The position numbers and the translations under genes were made by a program. This document shows positions 21,180 through 33,199 of a stretch of 64,000 nt of DNA, in pieces (the stretch's first letter is position 1; each line of letters starts with the position of its first letter). Source of the DNA: Myotis daubentonii (lineage: Eukaryota > Chordata > Mammalia > Chiroptera > Vespertilionidae); the NCBI RefSeq assembly GCF_963259705.1, contig NC_081861.1:109150102-109214101 (forward strand), written 5' to 3'. The notes beneath the pieces were generated by a model. That model made no database searches. It saw nothing but the letters and a program-made list of their open reading frames with translations, and was not told the DNA's origin.

Positions 21180-23565
21180 ATATAATCTCCTTTCCTTACA
21201 TTCGGGGGGTTGTTTATTTTTCTTCCCTTTCTTGATGTTCTTTTAAATTTTTTCTCTGTATTATATCAAACTATTATGACTCCATGACTTTGTAGGGTGG
21301 TCTTATGTAGTAAGTGTTTTGTGGAACTCAGTGGTGCAGTTTTTTCAATCTCCTGAGCTGGGTGCTCTAGGAAAGCCCTTTGTTTGTATTATTTGGGTTC
21401 TCCTGTAATTTGGTCTTAAATGTTGTCCTGGTGGTGGATGGAATCTCCTCTCAGACTGGCTTACTGTGAGGCTCACTCCTGACCATATTTTGCAAGATTT
21501 TGTGGAGATGCTGACAGAACAGAATAAAATATAATACAAGAAAACACTAAACAAAAGAAACAAAACAGAAACATATAAAAGACCCCTACAGCAACAACAA
21601 AAGTAACAATCAGAGAAGAGAGAATTAGGAAAGAGGAAAGAGAGCAAGAATGATAGAAGAAAATAAAGAAAAAAAATATGACCAGAGGGGAAAAGACAAA
21701 ACAAACAAAGAAATAAAGGAACAGAAACAAAAAAGATGGGAGAGAAAAATAATATAAATATAATATAATATAATATAATATAATATAATATAATATAATA
21801 TAATATAGCAGAGCTGAAATAAAGAAAATAAGAATAAAGTATTAGGGGAATAAGGGAAGGAAAACTGTAAAATAAAAGATGAAGAAACAAAAGTTGGAAA
21901 GAAAAATAGAAGAGAAAGCAGATAGAACCAAGGGAAAAGAAAGAGGAAAATTAGTTCTATGAAAGAAACAATAGATACTAAAACAATAACAAATCAATAG
22001 AGCAGATAGATAAAGAAGATGACTTTCAAAAGGAAAACAAAAAGAAGAGAAAAAGAATAAAAGAAAATTAAAAAAGAGAGAGAAAAAGAAGAAAATAGAA
22101 AACTGGAAAAAAAGTGAATTTGCATTTGTCTCAGCAGAGTTTAGTGCCTCATGGGAGCTCCCTTTGGATGCTATTCTTCTGATTACTGTTGCTGACTGTT
22201 CTGTCTAACAATTCTGAGCTTCCCCAGAAGTACTTAGGTGTTAACCACTGTCAGAAAATGTCCTTCTTTGGCTTTCAGCAACCTGCTTGAACCTCCAAGT
22301 GATCCACAGTTTGTGTCTGTTTCCACAGGACTTGGCTGAAAGCAGGAGGGGCCAATCTGCCCTCTAAAGCAGGGTTTTTAATAGCATGGGACCCAGAGCT
22401 GGATTGGCAAAATTCCCCACGTTCTTCAGGCTCCGCCTCTGTCAGCCTTGGCCTGCTAACCAGCTGTCAATCTTAAATCACTCAAAAGTCTGTTTCTGAA
22501 AGGGCCATAGTTGGGAGAGATGTTCAGATTCCAGAGAATGTGGTGGATGTGTTTCCCTGTCACAGAGTTATTCCTCTGCAAGTGGCCCAAAATATTACTC
22601 TTCCCTCGGCTGGGCTTAGATCCTTCTATGCAGTCCAGTGGGATTGACTGGAAACCTGGAGTTTCTATCAGTTCTCCCATGTGGGGAAAGTACCTGTCAG
22701 GTTCTCAGGATAGTGGGGTAGATGGCCCTTCCTTCAATCCAGTCCTGAAGCTCCCTGAGATTGTTCAAACACATAGGCTTGGCCTTTGCTTTTGTTTCCT
22801 CTGAAAAGGTCAAAATGTAGGGTTTGGTAGGCAGGGCTCCTGAGGGTGGGCACTATCACCTAGGGTGGTTTCCCCCACCCCTTTTCCTGGGCTCTTGCTA
22901 CTGGGAGCAGTTAGCTCCTCTCAGGAAAAATTACCATTTCGTTTTGGGGGGATCTGACTGAATGCAGGATTCCTGGCTTATGCTTTTCCACATTTCCCCA
23001 GAACGCTTCCCACCCAAGCCTCTCCTTAGGCACCTGGAGTCCCCACCACCCTCCCTGCACCAAAGCTTTGGGTGAGTAATTGTAAACAAAACTTCTGTTC
23101 TCTAGATTAAAAAAAAAAAACAACACAAAAAAACAGAAACTGAAGATTTCTCTCAGACCAGCTCCCGTCTATGGGCTCCAGACTCCCCAAAGGCCAGCTG
23201 CCCTGTCTCCTTTCAAGTTGGATGTTACCTGGGCCATTGGTCTCAGCTCTGGTGCTCCAGGCTGTGGAGCCCAGCCTGCTTTCTGAGCTTCAATCTTCTG
23301 AGGGCACAGATCTTGCTGTAGCCCAGAGCTTCCTCCTCACTCTTGCCCTGCTGCCCCTGGAAGTTGGGTCAGCTCCTCTCAGGACCTCACCCTTCCTACC
23401 AGGTGTCAGGTGTCTTCTGTCCTTCCTTGATATGTCTTCTCCTCAGTTGGACCTCAGTTGGTAATTCTAGGTGTATGTTCCCTACTCTAGTTTTATTTCC
23501 AGTCTGGCCTGGGGAGGAGGTGCAGGAAAGGTCTGCATAATCGGTCACCATTTTCTCGATCTCCT
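21180..23565 (-). mobile_element. L1 5'UTR, antisense, long
   Basis: An A/G-rich block (about 21520-22120) is followed by GC-rich DNA that ends at 23535-23565 with accattttctcgatctcctt, the reverse complement of an L1 5' start. The same composition order occurs in the 5'UTR at 35.6-38.9 kb. Frames read across it are not genes. Confidence 0.65.
21757..21806. repeat. (AATAT)n pentamer microsatellite
   Basis: About ten near-perfect AATAT/ATAAT pentamers lie inside the purine-rich part of the L1 5'UTR. Confidence 0.95.
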
Positions 23566-25623
23566 TAGCAAAATATTCTCAACAACTACTCTTGTTATAG
23601 CAAATATAACTACATTATTTTATTGACAAAATACATTCTGTTTTTTATTGATACCATAAATTTTGTCTATCCATTTATTAGTTGATAGACATTATTTTAT
23701 TTTCTCACTTTTTGGTCATTAAGAATAAAGATGCTATGAACATTCATGTACTAATTAACTGTTGCTTTGCTTTGATTATATCCATCCTGGTGGTGTTGTC
23801 TCACTGTCTTTTTTTATCTGTTAACTCTTTTTAGGCCAATTTTAAGTTTACAGAGAGACTGAATAAAAAACTATAAAGAGTTCTCAGATTCCACTTTCCC
23901 ATCACTCACAGTTTCCCTAATGCTAAGCCTTTAGCATTAGTTTATGCTAAACATTTATCATTAGTTTAGTACACTTAGTATATTTGATTAGCCAAATTCA
24001 ATATTCACACATTATTAAGTAAAATCCATAGTTTACATTCAGGTTCATTCTTTTTATAATTACAGTTCTTTGATTTTTTTCACAAATGTATAGTATGTAT
24101 ACGTTATTACAGTGTCACACAGAATAACTCTGCTGATCTAAAAATCTTCTGTGCTCCCCCTATTTATTCCTCCTTTACTTCCTCCAAACCTTTGGCAAAC
24201 ACTGATCTTTGTATTGTCTCCATAGTTTTGCCTATTTGAGAATGTTATATAGCTGGAATAATGTAGTATGCAGTGTTTTAAGGTTGGAATTTTTTAACCT
24301 AGCAATATGCATGTAAGATATCTTTATGTCTTTTCATAGATTGATAGTTAATTTCTTTTTATTGAATAGCATTCCATTGTATGGATGTTTCTTTATCCAT
24401 AATTATTGAAGGACATCTTGGTAGCCTCTAAATGTTAGCAATTAGGAATGAAACTGCTATAAATATTCTTATGCAAGAAACACAATTGTTGGATCATATA
24501 ATAACAGTATGTTTAGTTTTATAAGCAACTACCAATCAGTCTTCCAAAGTGGCTGTACCATTTCGATTCCCACCAGCAGTGAATATGAGTTCCTTGTCAC
24601 TGTTTGGTGTTGTGTTTTAGATGTTGGCCATTCTAACAGATATTGCAGGTATATAATTGTTGTTTTAATTTGTAGTTCCTTAATAATATATAACGTTCAA
24701 CATGTTTTCATATGCTTATTTGCCATCTGTGCATCTTTGGTTAATTGTCTGCTCAGGTCTTTTGTTAAATTTTAATTGGTTTGTGTGTTTTCTTTTCGTT
24801 GAATTTTAAGAATTCTTTGTGTATTTTGGAACAAGTCTTTTGCAAGATTTTTCTCCTCAAATCTGAAAGAAATCCCCCAAATTGACTTATTCAGAGAATA
24901 AGTTTTTAACTTGAAGTACAAATTATCATTTTTTTTCTTTTATAGGTTGTGTCTAAAATGTCACCACCAAATCTGAGATAACCTAGATTTTCTCCCATGT
25001 TACCTTCTAGGAATTTTATAAGTTCATATTTTGCCCTTCAGTCTACTATCTATTTCTAGTGATATTTTTTGTGAGTGGTGTAAGGTCTGTACCTAGAGTA
25101 ATTTATTTTGCATGTGGATGTCCAACTGTTCCAATACCACTCGTTGAAAACACTATTATTTTTCCATTTAATACTCCATTTAAGTCTTTAAATAATGTCA
25201 GTCCTTTGACTTTATAGTTTTTTTTCCTATATTTCTTATACATACTTTGTTAGGTTTATACTAAGTATTTTTTTTTGTGCTAGTTGGTTTTTTTTTTAAT
25301 TTCAAATTGAAATTGTTCATTGCTGGTATGTAAGAAAGCAATTTACTTTTGTATATTAACTTTGTGTTCTGCAACCTTGCTATAATCACTTATTGGTACA
25401 AGGTGTTCTTCTATTGGTAATTTGGGATTTTTCACATAGAACTATGTTATCAACAAGCAAAGACAGTTTTATTTCTTCTTTCCCAGTATGTATACCTTGT
25501 ACTTCCTTTCTTTGTCTTTTTGCATTAGTTAGGACTTCCAATATGATGTTGAACAGGAGTGGTAATAGGAGACATCATTATCTTAGTCTTGATTTCAGCA
25601 GAGAAACATTGCATTTGTCATCA

Positions 25624-26014
25624 TCCTATATAATAAAGAGGTAATATGAAATTGACCATCACGCCCTCACACAAGATGGCTGCCCCCATGTGGTCACAAG
25701 ATGGCCAGCAGGCAGGGGAGGGCAGTTAGGGGCAACCAGGCCAGCAAGGGAGGGCAGTTGGAGGTGATTGGGCCAGCAGGGGAGCAATTAGGCATTGATC
25801 AGGCTGGCAGGGGAGTGGTTAGGGGCAATCAGGCAGGCAGGCAAGCAGTTGGGACCCAGTAGTCCCGGATTGTGAGAGGTATGTCCGACTGCTGGTTTAG
25901 GCCTGATCCCTAAACCAGCAGTTGGACATCCCCCGAGGGGTTCAGATTGGAGAGGGTGCAGGCTGGGCTGAGGGACACCCCCCAGTGCATGAATTTCATG
26001 CACCGGGCCTCTAG
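25624..26014 (+). mobile_element. Helitron with internal minisatellite and hairpin
   Basis: 5' TCCTATATAATAAAG after A (25623); 3' palindrome gtgcatgaatttcatgcac and CTAG before T (26015). Between about 25690 and 25850 a degenerate repeat of about 31 bp (ggccagcaggggagggcagt type) is present. It also contains the inverted repeat ctgctggtttagg / cctaaaccagcag (25889-25915). Confidence 0.95.
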
Positions 26015-26163
26015 TTAAGTATAATGTTAGCTGTAGGATTTTCATGGATGTTCTTTATCTGGTTGAGGAAGTTTCTATCAAGTTTCTATCTCAAATTATT
26101 GAGCATTACTATTATAAATATGTTTTGAATGTTGCCAAATGCTTCTTGCATTTATTTATATGA

Positions 26164-26509
26164 CTAGAGGCCTGGTGCACGAAATTCTTGCACTCATCAG
26201 GGGTGGGGCGTCCTTCAGCCCAGCCTGCACCCTCTGGCAGTCTGGGACCCCTTGGGGGATGTCTTACTGATGGCAATTGGACATCCTTAGCTCTGTTGCA
26301 GAGGTGGAAGAGGCTCCTGCCACCACTGCTACACTTGCCAGTCATGAGCCCGGCTTCTGGATGAGTGGCACACCCCCTGTGGGAGCATACTGACCACCAG
26401 GGGGCAGCTCCTGTGTTGAGCATCTGCTCCCTGGTGCTCAGTGCTCATCATAGTGACTGGTTATTCTGCCATTTGGTTGATTTGCATATTAGCATTTTAT
26501 GATATAGGA
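26164..26509 (-). mobile_element. Helitron (HeliBat-type), non-autonomous
   Basis: Minus-strand 5' TCCTATATCATAAAATG, 3' gtgcacgaaattcttgcac hairpin and CTAG; flanks A (26163) and T (26510). It shares blocks with the copy at 5446 (gagaggtggaagaggctcctgcc type). Confidence 0.94.
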
Positions 26510-27837
26510 TTATATAATTTTATTGTTTATCCTCTTGATGTGACAGATTATAATAACTGATTTTTATATGTTGAGCCAAACTTGAATATCTGGAATAAGT
26601 CTTACTTGACTGTGGTGTATAATGTTTTTAACACATTGTTGGATTCCATTTGCTAATATTTTGTTAAAGACTTTTGCTCTATCTTTATGAGATATATGCA
26701 TCTGTAGTTTTTTTTTGAATTTTTTAAATGTTTTGCCTGGTTTTAGTATTAGTATAATTCTAGTTTCATAGAATGAATTAGGAAGAATTCCCTCTGCTTG
26801 TATTTTCTTTAGTTACTTGTAGAAAATTGGTATAATTTCTTCCTTAAAAGTTTGGTATTATTCATCAGCGGACCCATTAGGGCCTACAGTTTTCTGTTTT
26901 GGGAGGTTATTAATATTGATTGATTTCTTTAGTAGATATGGGCCTATTAAGATTATTTGTTGCTTTTGTATGGGTTTTAGTATTTTTTTTTTTTTAGGAA
27001 TTGTTCCAATTCACCTATGTTATCAGATTTGTGTGTAAAATTATTTCTGATATTCCTTTATTAATTTTTAATTTTTATAACATGTGTTGTGATGACTTCT
27101 CTTTCATTTCCAATATTGTAATTTATGTCTTCTCTCTTTTTTCTTGGTTAGCCAGGTTATAAGTTCATACATATTATTGGTCTTCAATAAGTCATTTGAT
27201 ATCATTCTTCTTTGTAATATATACATGCGATTCTATAGACTTTCTTCTAAGCCCTTCATTAATCACTCTACCAATTTTGATAAATGTTATATTCATTTTC
27301 ATTTGGTTAAAATACTTGAAATTTGTCTAGCACTTCTTTGTGACCTATGTGTTCTGTAGAAGTATGCTATTTAATCTCTATGTATTGTGGGTTTTCAGGT
27401 ATCTTTCTGTTATTGATTTCTAGTTTAGTTTTATTTGGATCTGAGAGCATACTTTGTATGATTTCTATTCTTTTAAATTTGTAAAGCCATGTTTTATTGC
27501 CCAGAATGTTTTTAGTCTTGGAGAATGATCAAAGTAGTTTGAGAAGAATGTGTATTCTGCTGTTGTTGGATAAAGAATTTATAAATGTCAATTAGAACTA
27601 GTTGATTGATGGTGCTATTCAGTTTAACTCTGTACTTACTCAATTTCTGCTTGCTGGATCTGTCAATTACTGATAGATGGGTGTTGAAGTCTCCAACTAC
27701 TAAAGTGAATTAGTTTTTTTCTCTGCCTGTAGTTCTATCAGTTTTTGCCTCTCATCTGTTGATGCTTTGTTGTTAAGCACATTCACCTGAGGGAATGCTA
27801 TGTCTTTTTGAAGAATTGACCCCTTTATTATTATTTA

Positions 27838-28575
27838 CTAGGGGCCCAGTGCACGAATTTGTGCACCTTGAAACGAACTGTGGGCTGCAAGTCTGTGCTG
27901 GGCACAGGGGCAGGTCTCGGCCCATCCTCCACGCCCCCGCCTGGCCCCTCCCACCATGGCCACCGTTCCCCTGTCTGCCGGAAACCCCACTCCCAAGCAC
28001 TGACAGCACCAGCCCCACTTGCATCTGCTGACGGTGCAGAGCAATTGGGGCTGGAGCTGGCTGTGGGTGTGAACAGGACTGGCACCGGCAGTGGGTGTGA
28101 GAGCTGGTTGCTAGCCCCAGTTGCCACTCAGAAGCAGGTGGACACGAAGAAACCCTGAGGGGCAATTGGAGCCAGCAGCTACTGCTCACACCCGCTAACA
28201 GCACCAAACGATTGGGGCCAATGCTGGGCACTGGCAGCAGGTGTGAGTGGAGCCGGCTCCAGCAGCAGGTGTGAGTGCCAGGTGGGACTGAGGCTTGTGG
28301 GAGCAAAGAATTTTCAGTAACACCAGAGGCTTGCCCTGATGACAGCAACTGCCACCCTGCCTTGGTCTCGCGCCCCTGCTTACCTGCTCCACCATCCTGC
28401 CAGGGTGTATGCCTGCTATGTTCCACACTCTGCTGCCTGCTGCTGATGCCTGTCATGTTCCATGCGTACCCCCTGGTGGTCAGTGCACGTCATAGCAACA
28501 GGGTGTTTGGTTGTTCACTTGTTCGGGTGTTCTGCCGGTCAGCTTATTTGCATATTAGGGTTTTATATATACAGA
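27838..28575 (-). mobile_element. Large Helitron with extra GC-rich insert, 738 bp
   Basis: Minus-strand 5' TCTGTATATATAAAA, 3' hairpin around gtgcacgaatttgtgcac and CTAG; A (27837) and T (28576) flank it. It is about twice as long as its neighbours. The GC-rich middle (about 27900-28440) is not shared with them and has internal repeats such as agcaggtgtgagtg (near 28235 and 28264). A 227-codon minus-strand frame (27773-28456) crosses the element end into host DNA, so it is not a gene of this element. Confidence 0.9.
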
Positions 28576-28724
28576 TAATGACATTCTTTATCCCTGATCA
28601 TTTTTATTGTTCTGAAGTTGGGTTTGCCTGAAATCAATACAACTCCAGTTTTCTTTTGGCTAGTGTTAGCATACTCTGTCTTTTTCAATCCCTTTACTTT
28701 TAACCATCTCTCTTTATATTTAAA

Positions 28725-29038
28725 CTAGAGGCCTGGTGCATGAATTCATGCACAGGTGGGGTCCCTCGGCCTGGCTGGTGATCGGGGCCAATCGGGCCAT
28801 CTTGCCCAGTCACAATTGGGAGCCAATTTGGGCCGACCAGGGGGAGGAACCATGGGAGTGTGGCTGGTCACAGGAGGTTGGGTATAGGAGAGCACTGACC
28901 ACCTGACCACCGGGGGCAGCTCCTGTGTTGAGCATCTGCCTCCTGGTGGTCAGTGCAAATCATAGCAACTGGTCGACCAGTTGTTCAGTTGTTTGGTTCA
29001 CTGGTCGTAATGGTCACTAAGGCTCTTATATATATAGG
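28725..29038 (-). mobile_element. Helitron (HeliBat-type), non-autonomous
   Basis: 3' CTAG and the hairpin gtgcatgaattcatgcac are well kept. The 5' end (minus strand) reads CCTATATATA instead of TCTATATATA, so the terminal T is mutated. A (28724) and T (29039) flank the element. Confidence 0.9.
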
Positions 29039-30484
29039 TTTAGTTTCTTATAAATTAGATATAATTGGGTATTTTTATTCACTCTGGTAGTTTTTTTGTC
29101 TTTTAATTTAGATGTATCTAGACCATTGACATTAGTGTGATTATTTAAATAGTTGGATTAATATCTATCATATTTGTAACTATTTTCTGTTCATTCCCCT
29201 GTACTTGGTATCTGTTTTCTTCCCCCCCCCCCGACCCCCCCATTCCTACCTCTCTGGTTTTAACTGAGCATTGTATATAATTTCATTTGATCTTATCTTT
29301 TAGCATTACAATTATACTACTTATTTTGCTGTTTTTGTGGCTGTGCTAGAGTTTGCAACATACATTTATGACAAATCCAATTACTTTTTCAAATAATGCT
29401 ATGTCCAATATCTTATGGTTAGTGCAGTTACTAAAAGCAGTGTTACTAATTCCTCTCTGCTGACCCTTATAATATTTCTGTCATTTATTTTGCTTCTTTT
29501 TTTAAGTTGCCAAATTTACTGTTGCAATTACTATTCTGAATATACTGTTAAGTTCTACATCAGTTAAGAATAAGGAAAATAAAACATTTTATTTTACCTT
29601 AATTTATTCCTTTTCTAATCTTACTCCTTTCTTTATATAAATCCAAATTCCGTACCAGTTCCTAATACTCCTTTCTGAATAACTAACTTTAACATATTTT
29701 TGTTTGGCTAGTCTGCTAGTAAAATTCTTTCCTAAATTTTTGTTTGTATGACAAAAATTTTTATTTCTCTTTTACCTTTAAAAAACAATTTCACTGAGTA
29801 AGAATTTTGGACTGGTGTTTATTCATTTATTTATTTTACTTTCAACATGTCAAATGTTGCACTCCACTCTGCCTTGCATTTTGTTGTTGTTGTTTGTTTG
29901 TTTTTTTTAGAGAAGACTGATTATTGTAAATATTTTCCTTGCTTCTCTACAGCTATGGTTTTCTACCTGATTGCTCCTTTTATAGTTTTTTTTTTATTTT
30001 TTGATTTTCTGCAGTTTGAACATATTATGCCAAGCTGTGGTGGAAAAAGGAAAGAAAATATGAATATAGTCACCTTGCTTACTTATTTTCTGAGTTCTCA
30101 TAAATGTAGTGTGATATTTATAATAAGCATTTCACTATTTAAATAAATTTTTCTCTTCCTGTCTTTCTTTTTCTTCTGATATTGCCATTACACTTATCTG
30201 GTGCCTAAGGTGATCTCCCCAGAGTTCCTGGATATTCTGTTGCATTCTTTTCATTACTTTTATCTTTGAGTTTAAGTTTGCAAAGTTCATATTGTGCTCT
30301 TTTCATGCTCGCTCATTGATTCTTAGTCCATGCCTATTAACAAATGATCATATCAGAGGCATTCAATATTTTTGTTACCGTTTTTTTTCTAGCATTTCAT
30401 TTTGTATATTTCTTAGAGTGTTCATTTTTCTGCATACATTATTCACCTAATTTTTCTATTACTGTCCTTAGCATATCAATTAGT

Positions 30485-31765
30485 TGTTATTTTTTCTTTA
30501 TTGATTAAGGTATTATATATGTGTCCTTATCCCCCCATTTCCCTCCCACCCCCCACACTCATGCCCTTACCCCCCTGGTATCCGTATCCATTGGTTAGGT
30601 TTATATGAATGCATACAAGTCCTTTGACCTCTCCCCCTTATTCCCAGCCCTCCCCTAACTTCCCTCTGAGGTTTGACAGTCTGATCGATGCTTCTCTGAC
30701 TTTGGATCTGTTTTTGTTCATCAGTGTATTTTGTTCATTATATTCCATAAATGAGTGAGATCATGTGATATTTACTTTCTCTGACTGGTTTATTTCACTT
30801 AGCATAATGCTCTCCAGTTCCACCCATGCTGTTGCAAATGGTAAGAATTCCTTCTTTTTTACAGCAGGGTAGTATTCAATTGTGTAGATGTACCACAGTT
30901 GTTGTTTTTTTGTTTGTTTGTTTTTAAATATATTTTATTGATTTTTTACAGAGAGGAAGGGAGAGAGATAGAGAGTTAGAAACATCGATGATGAGAGAAA
31001 CATCGATCAGCTGCCTCCTGCACATCTCCTACTGGGGATGTGCCCGCAACCCAGGTACATGCCCTTGACAGGAATCGAACCTAGGACCTTTCACTCCACA
31101 GGCCGACACTCTATCTACTGAGCCAAACCGGTTTTGGCAATACCACAGTTTTTTAATCCACTCATCTGCTGATGGGCACTTAGGCAGTTTAAAATCTTAG
31201 CTATGGTGAATTGTGCTGCTATGAACATAGGAGTGCATATATCCTTTCTGATTGGTGTTTCTAGTTTCTTGGGATATATTCCTAGAAGTGGGATCACTGG
31301 GTCAAATGGGAGTTCCATTTTTAGTTTTTTTAAGAAACTCCATACTGTTCTCCACAGTGGTTGCACCAGTTTGCATTCCCATTGTCAGTGCACAAAGGTT
31401 CCTTTTTCTCCTCATCCTCTCCAGCCTTTGTCATTTGTTGATTTGTTGATGATAGCCATTTTGACAGGATGGTACCACACTGTTATTTTGATTTGCATGT
31501 CTCAGATGATTAGTGACTTTGAGCATGTTTTCATATGTCTCTTGGACTTCTGTATGTCCTCTTTAGAAAAGTATCTATTAAAGTCAGTTGTGTATTTTTT
31601 GATTGGGTTGTTTATCTTCCTTTTGTTAAGTTGTATGAGTTCCCTGTAAATGTCAGAGATTAAACCCATATAAGTGTTAACATTGGCAAATATGTTCTCC
31701 CATATAGTGGGCCTTCTTGTTGTTTTGTTGATGGTTTCTTGGAGAAGATTTTTCAAAAAGTATTA
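30485..31765 (-). mobile_element. 5'-truncated L1, antisense
   Basis: From an A-rich tail (30489-30500 as T) through the 3'UTR and the last part of ORF2 to about 31765, interrupted by a VES SINE. The frame at 31115-31366 shows [20 protein letters not shown]. It extends further into ORF2 than the copy at 10.7 kb. Confidence 0.9.
30926..31140 (-). mobile_element. VES SINE inside L1
   Basis: Complete VES SINE on the minus strand with tRNA-like head and A-rich tail. The target duplication taccacagtt (30891-30900 and 31141-31150) is L1 sequence, so the SINE inserted into the L1. Confidence 0.95.
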
Positions 31766-31839
31766 TTGGTTATAAGAATAAAAAAATATCGCCTTGATTT
31801 TAGTTTTTATTGTGTTCAGCAAGAACACTAAGTATTATA

Positions 31840-32000
31840 AAAATATTCTGCTAGTCCAGCATTGTACCCTAGAACATTTTTTTTTATGATGGAGATGTCT
31901 TATATACATCCAGATCAACACACTAGCACTATTCACATGTAGCTATTGAGCACTTGAAACATGGCATGTATAACTGAGCTAGAGACTATAATATTATACA
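31840..32000. mobile_element. Ancient MER-type DNA transposon fossil
   Basis: Blocks such as ctagtccagcattgtaccct, tgatggagatgtct and catgtagctattgagcactt match in order an old mammalian hAT-type MER consensus as I remember it. Ends and target duplication are lost. Confidence 0.45.
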
Positions 32001-32090
32001 GTACAATTCTAGACATTGTTGCAAACACAAATATAATTGCTAATGAGTTAATATTTGTTGTATTAACATTTCATATTTATTTATATAATA

Positions 32091-32352
32091 CTAGAGGCCC
32101 GGTGCACAGATTCGTGCACCAGTGGTGTCCCTTGGCCTGACCTGCAGGGATATGGGCCAGGGAGGGACTGTGGGAGGGCTCCAGAGCATGTGTGGCCTAT
32201 CTCACCCAGTCCTGTTCTGCCTGACCCCAGCAGCAAGCTAACCAACCAGTTGTAGGGTCTGCCCCCTCATGGTCATTGCTCATGATAGCGACTGGTCAAA
32301 TGATCAAAAGAATAGTCGGACACTTAGCATACTAGGCTTTTATTATATAGGA
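32091..32352 (-). mobile_element. Helitron (HeliBat-type), non-autonomous
   Basis: Minus-strand 5' TCCTATATAATAAAAG, 3' hairpin gtgcacagattcgtgcac and CTAG; flanks A (32090) and T (32353). It is a shorter relative of the copy at 16821 (shared gggaggg-ctccag-gcatgt block). Confidence 0.94.
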
Positions 32353-32499
32353 TTTATATTTATTTCAACCTCATTCTTATTATACTGTTTACAGTGGGAA
32401 AAATAAGCCTGGGAAGTAAACTAATTTGCAAAGACAAACACTTAGTGAATAACAAAATTTGGCTTCATACTCAGGTATTAGCAATTATGCATAAATTTT

Positions 32500-32814
32500 T
32501 TATCAACATCTATGTACAGGTATTTTTGTGAGGATCTTTGTACTCTTTAGATAAATATCCATCAGTAGAATTCTGAGTTATATGGTAAATGCATGTTTAA
32601 TTTTATTAGAAAATGTAAAACTGTTTTCCTCAGTAGCTGTTTCACTTTTCCACTGTCAATGAGTAAGAGTTCCACTTGATTCACATCCTTGTCAGAAATT
32701 GGTGATGTCAGTTTTGGGGGCTTTGTTTGTTTGTTTTTTCTAATGGATATGTTCTGCTATCTAGTTATAGTATTATATTACATTTACTGAATGACTAAGG
32801 ATGCTGAGCAACTG
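32500..32814 (-). mobile_element. Old L1M fragment, left part of a split host element
   Basis: Antisense L1 (ccactgtcaatgagtaagag, cacatccttgtcag) that stops at gctgagcaactgtt. The same L1 continues at 38946 with ctgagcatctttt after the younger 6.1-kb L1. The shared ctgagca-ct sequence acts as the target duplication of that insertion. Confidence 0.75.
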
Positions 32815-33199
32815 TTTTTATTGTTTAAAGTATTACATATGTCTCCTTTTCCCCCCATTGACCACTCCAGCCACTCCCATCTGTGAGGGCAAGCCCTCAC
32901 AGCCCCAGTGTCTGTGTCCATTGGTTATGCTAATATGCATGCATAAAACTCTTTGGTTGATCTCTACCCCCCTTTCCCTGCCTTATCTCTGAGGTTGGGT
33001 GGTCTGTTCAAAGCTATCTTGTCTCTGGATCTATTTTTGTTCATCAGTTTATGTTGATCATTATATTCCACATATGAGTGAGATTATGCGATATTTATCT
33101 TTCTATGGCTGCCTTATTTTGCTTAGCATAATGCTCTACTGTTCCATCCATGCTGTTGCAAATGGTAAAAATTACTTCTTTTTATAGCAGCATAGTATT

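Larger units (their letters stand above)
23600..30480 (-). mobile_element. Ancient L1M, antisense, interrupted by four Helitrons
   Basis: Diverged L1 sequence can be followed from 3' landmarks (ctttggcaaacactgatctt, near 24190) through ORF2 (gttgaacaggagtggtaata, tcctcttgatgtgacagatt, gtctccaactactaaagtg) to the ORF2 start and ORF1/5' side (29.1-30.4 kb). Helitrons lie at 25624, 26164, 27838 and 28725. No open frame remains. Short C-rich tract at 29223-29240. Some parts may belong to a second old L1. Confidence 0.7.

Noticed and set aside
27773..28456. A 227-codon minus-strand frame, the longest of the window
   Set aside because: It runs across a Helitron end into host L1 sequence, is GC-rich by composition, and shows no domain, signal peptide or splice context.
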